Positions 1-6,129 of a stretch of DNA of 50,659 bases are shown one piece after another. The DNA lies in IMG/VR virus record IMGVR_UViG_3300023278_001015, positions 1 through 50,659 of that record. One strand, written 5' to 3'. The position numbers were made by a program, and so were the translations under genes. Below the pieces are notes generated by a model, which had not been told where the DNA came from, searched no databases, and saw only the letters and a list, made by a program, of their open reading frames with translations. Source of the stretch: a virus. Positions within the stretch are counted from its first letter, which is position 1; every line of letters begins with the position of its first letter.

Positions 1-11
1 CCAGAGGCGTA

Positions 12-857
12 ATGTTAGGTCTGGGCACAGCAGTAAATAGAGGTGGGTTTGTCAGCGCAGCACCTGCTGCAAAACTTCTTGATACGTACTCAGGTGCAGC
101 CGCTGCTTACAGCTTGCGGCAGCTTTCTAATTCTTATTCTGGGAATACTGTTAAAGTGAGAAGAGCTAGCGATAATGCAGAGCTCGATATCAGCTTTTCT
201 AATGGTGAATTAGACACTTCCGCTATATCTACTCACTGTGGATCATCAGACGGGTTTATCTCGGTGTGGTACGACCAATCAGGAAACTTAAATAACGCTA
301 CTCAATCTACAGCTGCGAGTCAACCAAAAATTCACGACGCCACGACGGGCGTGTTGACGGAGAACGGGAAGCCTGCCATTGATTTTGATGGTAGTAATGA
401 CCAATTATTTAGCGCATCTACATATACACCTACGACAAGCATGGCGCAAATTGTTGTTGCAAAAGGTTTATCAAGTTCAGTTGACCAAATAATAGGAGAC
501 ACGTCAGACCGAAAAGCGGGAATGTCTTTGAGAATACAAAATGGAGATTTTAATTATTTCAACGGAACAACAAGTTCTTTCAATTCCTTAACGCAGACGG
601 CAAACGACAATCAAAATCTTCACTTTTACGGGCGGGACACTTCGTCAAATTTTTACGCTCGATTGAATGGCTCAGAATCAAGCACAAGCATAAGCGCAAT
701 AAATACAACCGCGCAAAATATTTATCTAGCTGCAAGGCATGACGGAAGCCTTGATTTAGACGGCACAATGCAGGAATACGTTTTGTATTTAACAAGTCAA
801 AGCGCAAATAAGACAGCTATCGAAGCTGAAATCAATACCTTTTATTCTATCTTCTAA
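12..857 (+). CDS. LamG/arabinofuranosidase-like tail fibre protein, copy 1
   Basis: The product has 281 residues and is predicted to be a beta-sandwich carbohydrate-binding virion protein. It has the AAYSLRQL, VKVRRASD and VWYDQSGN motifs typical of the concanavalin-like fold in AbfB/LamG-type fibres, and the C-terminal EINTFYSIF ending. The next gene is a paralogue sharing most of the first 125 residues; the C-terminal halves differ. The ATG overlaps a TAA at 10-12, so an upstream gene ends here in the same TAATG arrangement used between copies 1 and 2. The family is recognised by pattern only. A role in receptor or glycan binding is inferred. Confidence 0.6.
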   Translation: MLGLGTAVNRGGFVSAAPAAKLLDTYSGAAAAYSLRQLSNSYSGNTVKVRRASDNAELDISFSNGELDTSAISTHCGSSDGFISVWYDQSGNLNNATQSTAASQPKIHDATTGVLTENGKPAIDFDGSNDQLFSASTYTPTTSMAQIVVAKGLSSSVDQIIGDTSDRKAGMSLRIQNGDFNYFNGTTSSFNSLTQTANDNQNLHFYGRDTSSNFYARLNGSESSTSISAINTTAQNIYLAARHDGSLDLDGTMQEYVLYLTSQSANKTAIEAEINTFYSIF

Positions 858-1672
858 TGCTAGGATTAGGAACATCAGTAAACAGAGGCGGATTTGTAAG
901 TGGTGCAGCAGCCGCGAAACTTCTTGATACGTACTCAAGCGCAGCCGCTGCTTATTCTTTGCGGCAGCTTTCTGATTCTTATTCTGGGAATGCTGTTAAA
1001 GTGAGAAGAGCTAGTGATGACACAGAATTAGATATAGGCTTCTCTAGCGGGGAACTTGATACTTCAGCATTGGCTACTCACTGCGGCTCTAGTAATGGCT
1101 TCGTGGTAACATGGTACGATCAATCGGGCAACTCAAATAACGCTACTCAAAGCACAGCTGCAAATCAGCCAAAAATTTATGATGCAACCGCTGAACGACA
1201 CATAACCGAGAATGGGAAGCCAGCTATTGAATTTGATGGTGGCAATGACGGACTTAATATTAGCCCAGCAATTCTTGCGTCTAGTCAAAAGTATACTTTC
1301 ACGGTTCATGCTGTTGACTCAGGTGATACAGTGTGGTCCATATTTTGTGAAGCAGTAAGCACAGACGTAGTACCGTTGGCTCAGTCGGGAAGCGGTGGAG
1401 GTATTGTTTTTGGCTACACGCTCAATTCATTGCACAAGGATGGAGGCTCAGCATTTAGTGGCACGAGAAATGACCTGTATAGCGCTTACACATCAGCGGG
1501 TCAAGCTTTGACGACGATTGATTTTTCTGGCGATGGCATTGGCGTTTTGTTTCAAAGAAATAGTTTTCTCATGACTGGAACAGCTCAGGAAATCGTCATA
1601 TATGGCTCTGACCAATCCAGCAACCGCACAGCTATCGAAGCTGAAATCAACACCTTCTACTCAATCTTCTAA
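857..1672 (+). CDS. LamG/arabinofuranosidase-like tail fibre protein, copy 2
   Basis: This 271-residue paralogue of the preceding gene starts on the last base of its stop codon (TAATG), so the two are probably translationally coupled. The N-terminal half repeats the same motifs almost word for word (LLDTYS, AAAAYSLRQLS, WYDQSGNSNNATQS). The central and C-terminal part has diverged before converging again on AIEAEINTFYSIF. The pattern of a conserved base and variable tip is what is expected of receptor-binding fibres derived by tandem duplication. The 3' end overlaps the end of the convergent leftward gene by four bases. Confidence 0.6.
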   Translation: MLGLGTSVNRGGFVSGAAAAKLLDTYSSAAAAYSLRQLSDSYSGNAVKVRRASDDTELDIGFSSGELDTSALATHCGSSNGFVVTWYDQSGNSNNATQSTAANQPKIYDATAERHITENGKPAIEFDGGNDGLNISPAILASSQKYTFTVHAVDSGDTVWSIFCEAVSTDVVPLAQSGSGGGIVFGYTLNSLHKDGGSAFSGTRNDLYSAYTSAGQALTTIDFSGDGIGVLFQRNSFLMTGTAQEIVIYGSDQSSNRTAIEAEINTFYSIF

Positions 1673-2085
1673 AGTGAGTTATAGAAACGCTGTACCGCCA
1701 TTCTGCCTTTCTGCGATAGCGCATATCTTACACGGTAGTTAAACTTGGTCTCATCTCTAAACAAATGATCTTCTAGGGTTTGAGACGGCGTAAGCTTGTC
1801 GAAGTGCTTGTATAGGTACCCTAAAGACACTAAAGGGTATATCATCCTGTCAGCTAGGTTCTTTTTATTCATGCCGTACTCACCTGCCACCCACGATATA
1901 GTAAAGAACTCCAGGTCGTAAACAAACAGCATAAAATATAGATAGCTTTTAGTAATCTCACCATTTCCAATAAAATCCTCTAAGGCGTTTTTTAGATTCT
2001 TTAAGTGATTGCTTTTTACAAATCTTGTGGGTAATTTAGAGAAGTCTCTAAACATCCTGGTTTTCTTCACTTGAGACCTTGGCAT
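1669..2085 (-). CDS. small basic protein, possible winged-helix DNA binder
   Basis: This is an unrecognised protein of 138 residues, read leftward from the ATG at 2085. An in-frame TTG at 2112 would add nine residues but falls inside the promoter region, so it is not preferred. The N-terminus is lysine/arginine rich (MPRSQVKKTRMFRD). A central stretch is predicted helical, and the C-terminus (YALSQKGRMAVQRFY) resembles the tail of MarR/PadR-like winged-helix proteins. A regulatory role is inference only. It is the only leftward gene in the first 40 kb and is transcribed divergently from the next block from overlapping promoters, a position that suits a regulator. Confidence 0.55.
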   Translation of the reverse strand: MPRSQVKKTRMFRDFSKLPTRFVKSNHLKNLKNALEDFIGNGEITKSYLYFMLFVYDLEFFTISWVAGEYGMNKKNLADRMIYPLVSLGYLYKHFDKLTPSQTLEDHLFRDETKFNYRVRYALSQKGRMAVQRFYNSL

Positions 2086-2094
2086 ATTACTTCG

Positions 2095-2102
2095 TATATT
2101 TG
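2095..2102 (+). promoter_or_regulatory. Bacteroidota-type minus-7 box for 2122 onward
   Basis: The sequence TATATTTG is preceded by TTCG, giving the extended string TTCGTATATTTG that recurs before 18200 and 19523. It is 19 bases before the ATG at 2122 and would start the small-gene/GroES/tRNA/terminase block. Confidence 0.6.
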
Positions 2103-2109
2103 ACTTATA

Positions 2110-2117
2110 CAAATTTA
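2110..2117 (-). promoter_or_regulatory. Bacteroidota-type minus-7 box for 1669-2085
   Basis: Read on the minus strand this is TAAATTTG, matching TAnnTTTG. It lies 24 bases before the ATG at 2085. It sits seven bases from the opposing plus-strand box at 2095-2102, so the two promoters overlap and would compete. No convincing minus-33 TTTG was seen. Confidence 0.5.
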
Positions 2118-2121
2118 CATC

Positions 2122-2418
2122 ATGAACCCGAAAGACACCCTCTTCTTTGCCGAAATGTACTCCCTCGTCAAAAAGATGGAGGAGACGATTGATGAGTTCG
2201 AAATGAAAGATCGCACCCTAGCCTCTATAGTTATCGGAGTAATAGACTTCGACGCCGTTGAGGAAGATGACGGAAGTGCAGAAATGAAAACAATGTACAG
2301 CTTTAACCTTGAGAATAGGGACGAACTGGAGACGTTGAAGCAGGTTATGGATACCGCTTATTCGGATGACGACTCATTAGACAATATTCTTGGTGAATTG
2401 GGCATATCCCTAAACTAA
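2122..2418 (+). CDS. small acidic protein of unknown function
   Basis: This 98-residue protein is strongly acidic (EEDDGSAEM, YSDDDSLDNI), with a predicted helical N-terminus (FAEMYSLVKKMEETIDEF). No family is recognised. It is the first gene after the TATATTTG promoter and ends one base before the next ATG. The acidic charge could suit a DNA-mimic or an assembly factor, but nothing in the sequence decides this. Confidence 0.6.
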   Translation: MNPKDTLFFAEMYSLVKKMEETIDEFEMKDRTLASIVIGVIDFDAVEEDDGSAEMKTMYSFNLENRDELETLKQVMDTAYSDDDSLDNILGELGISLN

Positions 2419-2419
2419 C

Positions 2420-2656
2420 ATGGAAGGTCTTATTAGAAAAATTGTGGTCGGAAGAGACCCTAAAAATGGCATGGCCTATTACGTAGGCATGAGAGCAGGA
2501 TCTGGAGAGGTCTCAGCTATTGTTGAAGACGAAAGACAGCTCCATAAGTTTGGAAAACAGCGATATCTTATATACATTGAGAATGATGAAGGTACTATGC
2601 TGTGGAAGGCAGTAGATGAAATGCCCTGTGTGCTTGAATTTGATCTAAATTTTTAA
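2420..2656 (+). CDS. small protein of unknown function
   Basis: This 78-residue protein is predicted to be mostly beta strand: an opening IRKIVVGRDP, a central YVGMRAG and a closing CVLEFDLNF. No family is recognised. It is closely packed between the acidic protein and the GroES-like gene (gaps of one and three bases), so it belongs to the same transcript. Confidence 0.6.
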   Translation: MEGLIRKIVVGRDPKNGMAYYVGMRAGSGEVSAIVEDERQLHKFGKQRYLIYIENDEGTMLWKAVDEMPCVLEFDLNF

Positions 2657-2659
2657 TGA

Positions 2660-3244
2660 ATGAAGACTTTTAACTTATTCGTAGTCGAGTTAGAAAAGAC
2701 TATAGACGACACCATTACAACGAGTGGTGGATTAGAATTATACGTAGACAATAGATTCAATGAATTTGAAAATAGAATTACAGAAGGCCCTGTCGTGGCT
2801 GTCCCGTTCAAGTACGATACTGGGGTCAAGCCTGGCGACACGCTTTACTTCCATCACCTCGTGGTTATCAATGAAGGTCAGCCACTTACTGGTGATGACA
2901 ATCACTACCTTGTCAGATATGATGAAGATCATGCTATCAATAATCAAGCTATTGCTTTTAAAGATAGCAGTACTGGTGATGTCCACCCTCTTGCGGGTTG
3001 GAGTCTTCTTGAGGCTATCGAAGAAGAAGAAGTTCAAGAATCGAAGCTTATCGAGGTTGTCAAACTTAGCGAGAAGCTACCAACAAGAGGTAGGGTCGCG
3101 TTTTCGTCTACTGGTATTGAAGAGGTAGGTCTTTCCGTGGGTGATGTGGTTGGATTTAAAGAAAATCGAGACTACAGAATTACTATTGACGGAAAGGAAT
3201 ACTATAGAACGAGGGTTGAGGACCTGCTTTACAAAGAAGTTTAA
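2660..3244 (+). CDS. tandem GroES-like co-chaperonin
   Basis: This 194-residue protein contains two GroES-like beta-barrels. The second (about 132-194) aligns through its length with bacterial GroES: TRGRV for TRGEV, LSVGDVVGF for VKVGDIVIF, and ITIDGKEYYRTRVEDLL for the closing EEV-DIL segment. The first (about 5-100) has SGGLEL where GroES has the GroEL-binding mobile loop AGGIVL, then TEGPVVAVP and VKPGDTLYF. GroES is about 97 residues, so the length fits a duplication. Phage co-chaperonins such as T4 gp31 cap host GroEL so that it can fold the major capsid protein, and this is the likely role. The last base of its stop is the first of the next ATG. Confidence 0.75.
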   Translation: MKTFNLFVVELEKTIDDTITTSGGLELYVDNRFNEFENRITEGPVVAVPFKYDTGVKPGDTLYFHHLVVINEGQPLTGDDNHYLVRYDEDHAINNQAIAFKDSSTGDVHPLAGWSLLEAIEEEEVQESKLIEVVKLSEKLPTRGRVAFSSTGIEEVGLSVGDVVGFKENRDYRITIDGKEYYRTRVEDLLYKEV

Positions 3245-3531
3245 TGGCTAGCAAGTTTACTACCGTAAGCGCCTCCATGAGGCTCATGCAGAGCATGGAG
3301 ATTGCTATTAACAATATGATTGAAGAAGTTAAGAAGCCTGTTGATCCCGAAGCGGGAGGTTCAGCGCGTAAGGCTGAGCTCCAATCCATAAAGCAAACGG
3401 CTATTGACTGTAAAGAGCTTTTGGTGGAGCGCCAGAGGCTAGAACAAATGGTTAAAGAACTAAACGACAATGGAGAAATCGAAAAAGACAAAGACTACTC
3501 AGGGGGATTCGCAGAAAGATTCTCTAAATAG
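3244..3531 (+). CDS. small helical protein upstream of the terminase
   Basis: This 95-residue protein is predicted to be almost entirely helical, with a coiled-coil-like stretch (LLVERQRLEQMVKELN) and an AGGSARKAELQSIK segment. It overlaps the co-chaperonin stop by one base. Its size and place before the large terminase would suit a small terminase subunit, but no helix-turn-helix is visible and the tRNAs and a zinc ribbon intervene. The function is unassigned. Confidence 0.6.
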   Translation: MASKFTTVSASMRLMQSMEIAINNMIEEVKKPVDPEAGGSARKAELQSIKQTAIDCKELLVERQRLEQMVKELNDNGEIEKDKDYSGGFAERFSK

Positions 3532-3622
3532 CGCTAGCGGATTGATCTACTGGGACGACTATAACTTTGATAATCAAAACAATACAGCCTGTAACCTAAA
3601 GGTAAACTTTAAGCTCTCTTAG
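3470..3622 (+). CDS. possible 50-residue ORF overlapping neighbours
   Basis: An ATG at 3470 opens a 50-codon frame that overlaps the end of the preceding gene by 62 bases and runs ten bases into the first tRNA. The product starts lysine rich and then has a non-repetitive LIYWDDYNFDNQNN segment. The composition looks protein-like and it fills an otherwise empty gap. The overlap with a tRNA is unusual and there is no other support, so this is tentative. Confidence 0.3.
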   Translation: MEKSKKTKTTQGDSQKDSLNSASGLIYWDDYNFDNQNNTACNLKVNFKLS

Positions 3623-3686
3623 CTCAGTCGGTTAGAGCATCCGACTCATAATCGGCAGGTCCCAGGTTCAAGTCCTGGAGGGAGCA
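3613..3686 (+). tRNA. tRNA with CAT anticodon (Met or Ile2)
   Basis: A full cloverleaf can be drawn: acceptor GCTCTCT/AGGGAGC, D stem GCTC/GAGC, anticodon loop CTCATAA with CAT at 3647-3649, and T stem CCAGG/CCTGG. The outermost anticodon-stem pair (3640/3656) is mismatched. CAT could be elongator methionine, or isoleucine if C34 is modified to lysidine. The T arm resembles bacterial Ile2 tRNAs, but this does not settle it. CCA is not encoded. Confidence 0.9.
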
Positions 3687-3689
3687 CAT

Positions 3690-3763
3690 GCACCAGTAGC
3701 TCAGTTGGATAGAGCATCTGCCTTCTAAGCAGACGGTCACAGGTTCGAATCCTGTCTGGTGTA
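3690..3763 (+). tRNA. tRNA-Arg (TCT)
   Basis: The cloverleaf is complete: acceptor GCACCAG/CTGGTGT with one G-T pair, D stem GCTC/GAGC, anticodon stem TCTGC/GCAGA, loop CTTCTAA with TCT at 3724-3726, and T stem ACAGG/CCTGT. It starts three bases after the preceding tRNA. It decodes AGA/AGG, codons that are plentiful in the phage genes here. CCA is not encoded. Confidence 0.93.
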
Positions 3764-3781
3764 CGAATTAAATTAAACAAT

Positions 3782-3970
3782 ATGCCCGATCTAATTTGCA
3801 AAGAATGTAAAACAGAGAAATCTGTAAGAAACCTCACTATGAAGTTTAAAAACGGTAGTGTCTACTACCCTGAAGGACAGTGTGAGTGTGGCGAACAAAT
3901 GGAGATTAAAAACCCTAAAGATGGTGTACCTTTGTTGGGTAGAATGAACTCACACGGACAGAGCTTTTGA
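3782..3970 (+). CDS. small zinc-ribbon protein
   Basis: This 62-residue protein has two cysteine knuckles, CKEC near residue 6 and CECG near residue 34, which together form a plausible one-zinc ribbon. It ends with a TGA sharing its last base with the ATG of the large terminase (TGATG). Zinc ribbons commonly bind nucleic acid or proteins. Its coupling to the terminase suggests a packaging accessory role, which is inference. Confidence 0.7.
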   Translation: MPDLICKECKTEKSVRNLTMKFKNGSVYYPEGQCECGEQMEIKNPKDGVPLLGRMNSHGQSF

Positions 3971-6084
3971 TGTCCACTATAATCGACATAAAGGGGTATG
4001 AAACTAAAGGGATTAAGATCGACCCTAACGGTACAGAAGGACAAGTTGTCGAGCTCCACGGGTTACTCGTGGTCCTGCCAAAGAAACCGCGCAAATCGGA
4101 AATTCTCTTCCATGACCAGCCAAAGAAGTTGCAGCTGTGGAAACGCATTCCTATGCCAGAGGAAATGCGTAGGATACGCAGTATGGATGAGTGGTTCGAA
4201 AAGCCTGCCGAGTTTCGGAACAAGTTTCGTTCTTACATCGAACAAGAGTTTCAGCGTAGGCGCGACGGTGTATGGTTTTACAATAATGGGGAACCTACGT
4301 ATATTACAGGGAGACACTATATGTTTCTACAATGGTCTAAAATTGATATCGGATATCCATCATACCTCGCTTTCCAAAAAGACATCTTTACGCACATGGC
4401 TGCTTGTGAAGCTGACCCTCGTTGTTTCGGTCAGCTTTATACTAAGTGTCGTCGTTCTGGCTACACTAACATATGCTCTGCTGTCCTTGTGGATGAAGCT
4501 AGTCAAGTTAAAGAGAAGCTTCTTGGCATACAGTCGAAAACTGGTAAAGACTCGCAAGAGAATATTTTCATGAAAAAAGTAGTCTCTATTTTTAGAGGCT
4601 ACCCATTCTTCTTCAAGCCTATCCAGGACGGTACCACAAACCCACGTATGGAGCTTGCATTTCGTGAGCCGTCAAAGCGTATTACTAAAAACAATAAGAC
4701 CTCACATAGGGGTGACGCTTTAAACACGGTAATTAACTGGAAGAACACCACGAACAATGCGTATGACGGTGAAAAACTACACATGCTTTACCTCGACGAG
4801 GCTGGTAAGTGGGAAAAACCAACCGATATTAGAGAAGCCTGGAGGATTGAGCGTACTTGTTTGATCGTAGGGCGTAAGGTGGTGGGTAAAGCCATTGTGG
4901 GGAGTACGGTAAACCCCATGAACAAAGGGGGCGAGGAATACAAGGGGCTGTGGTATGATTCTGATCCTAACGAGCGAAACAATAACGACAGGACAAAAAC
5001 AGGACTCTACAGAATATTTATCCCAGCCTATGATGCTTTAGAGGGTTTCTTTGATGTTTATGGCAATGCTGTTGTTGAGGATCCACCCCAAAGCGTAAAC
5101 ATACATGGTATAGATGGAGACACCATCGAAATTGGCAGTAAGACCTATCTCAAGAATGAACGCAAGTCATTTAAAGACAACCCGTCTGAACTAAATGAGG
5201 TTACTCGACAGTTCCCGTTTACCGAAGACGAAGCATTTAGGGATAGCATTGAGGGAAGTTTATTTAATATAGGTAAGATATATCAGCAAATAGAGTATAA
5301 CGACGAGCTGTTCCCTAATCCTGTCGTTGTCGGTAACTTTACGTGGAAAGAAAAAGACAAAGAAGTTGTTTTCTCCCCCACACCTAACGGTAGGTTTAGG
5401 GTTTCCTGGATGCCTGATCCTTCTGAAAGAAATATATCTAAAACTGAAAGGGGAAAAAAAATAGCCCCGTTCACTTCTTATGGCTGTGGAGGAGTTGACT
5501 CATATGACCTAGATGCCACTGTGGACAATAGAGGATCTAAAGGCGCTCTTCATATGTATAATAAGTTTAGCATGAACCGTCCCCCTAACATGTTTGTTGT
5601 GGAGTACGCCTCTAGGCCAGACCTAGCCAGTATATTCTATGAGGACGTCCTTATGTGTGCTTTTTATTATGGGTATCCTTTACTTGTAGAGAACAATAAG
5701 TACGGTATCGTAAGATACTTTGAGTCAAGGGGTTATGACGGCTACTTAATGGACAGACCGAGACACCTCATGAGTAGTTCTTCTCATGTAAACGTAAAAA
5801 CAAAAGGCATACCGTCTAACTCTCAGGACGTAATACAGTCTCATGCTCAATCTATAGAAAAATACATTCACGATCACGTTGGTGTAAATTACGAAAGCGG
5901 AGAAACAGGAGCTATGTACTTTAATAAAACCCTTGAGGATTGGATTGGGTTTAAAATAGACAAAAGAACCAAGTTTGACTTAACTATTAGCTCTGGTTTG
6001 GCTTTGCTCGCAGCTCAAAAAGAAAAAGAAAAGCCTAAGGTTGACTTTAAGGAAAAGGTGTTTTTTAGAAAATATAAGGTCTAA
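3970..6084 (+). CDS. terL: terminase large subunit
   Basis: This 704-residue ATPase-nuclease motor packages DNA through the portal. The ATG at 3970 is preferred over an in-frame TTG one codon earlier. The ATPase part has a CRRSGYTN segment near residue 160 at the Walker A position, and a clear Walker B, LHMLYLDEAG, near residues 270-279. A C-terminal nuclease domain begins near GVDSYDLD, about residue 510, with acidic metal-binding candidates. The Walker A lacks the usual GKT lysine. The portal gene follows directly, the standard packaging order. Confidence 0.88.
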   Translation: MSTIIDIKGYETKGIKIDPNGTEGQVVELHGLLVVLPKKPRKSEILFHDQPKKLQLWKRIPMPEEMRRIRSMDEWFEKPAEFRNKFRSYIEQEFQRRRDGVWFYNNGEPTYITGRHYMFLQWSKIDIGYPSYLAFQKDIFTHMAACEADPRCFGQLYTKCRRSGYTNICSAVLVDEASQVKEKLLGIQSKTGKDSQENIFMKKVVSIFRGYPFFFKPIQDGTTNPRMELAFREPSKRITKNNKTSHRGDALNTVINWKNTTNNAYDGEKLHMLYLDEAGKWEKPTDIREAWRIERTCLIVGRKVVGKAIVGSTVNPMNKGGEEYKGLWYDSDPNERNNNDRTKTGLYRIFIPAYDALEGFFDVYGNAVVEDPPQSVNIHGIDGDTIEIGSKTYLKNERKSFKDNPSELNEVTRQFPFTEDEAFRDSIEGSLFNIGKIYQQIEYNDELFPNPVVVGNFTWKEKDKEVVFSPTPNGRFRVSWMPDPSERNISKTERGKKIAPFTSYGCGGVDSYDLDATVDNRGSKGALHMYNKFSMNRPPNMFVVEYASRPDLASIFYEDVLMCAFYYGYPLLVENNKYGIVRYFESRGYDGYLMDRPRHLMSSSSHVNVKTKGIPSNSQDVIQSHAQSIEKYIHDHVGVNYESGETGAMYFNKTLEDWIGFKIDKRTKFDLTISSGLALLAAQKEKEKPKVDFKEKVFFRKYKV

Positions 6085-6095
6085 CGACGATTTGT

Positions 6096-6103
6096 TATAT
6101 TTG
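6096..6103 (+). promoter_or_regulatory. Bacteroidota-type minus-7 box before the portal
   Basis: TATATTTG lies 26 bases before the portal ATG at 6130, in the only gap between terminase and portal. It suggests the portal and fibre genes have their own transcription start. Confidence 0.5.
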
Positions 6104-6129
6104 CAGAATATGCATAATGCAAGTAAATT

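Noticed and set aside
2738-3128. Opposing and alternative frames over the GroES-like gene
   Set aside because: The GroES motifs fix the real frame; these products are low-complexity shadows.
3646-3837. Leftward 63-codon frame across the tRNAs
   Set aside because: It is the antisense of two tRNA genes; the peptide has the LLRRQMLYPTELL string familiar from spurious translations of tRNA loci.
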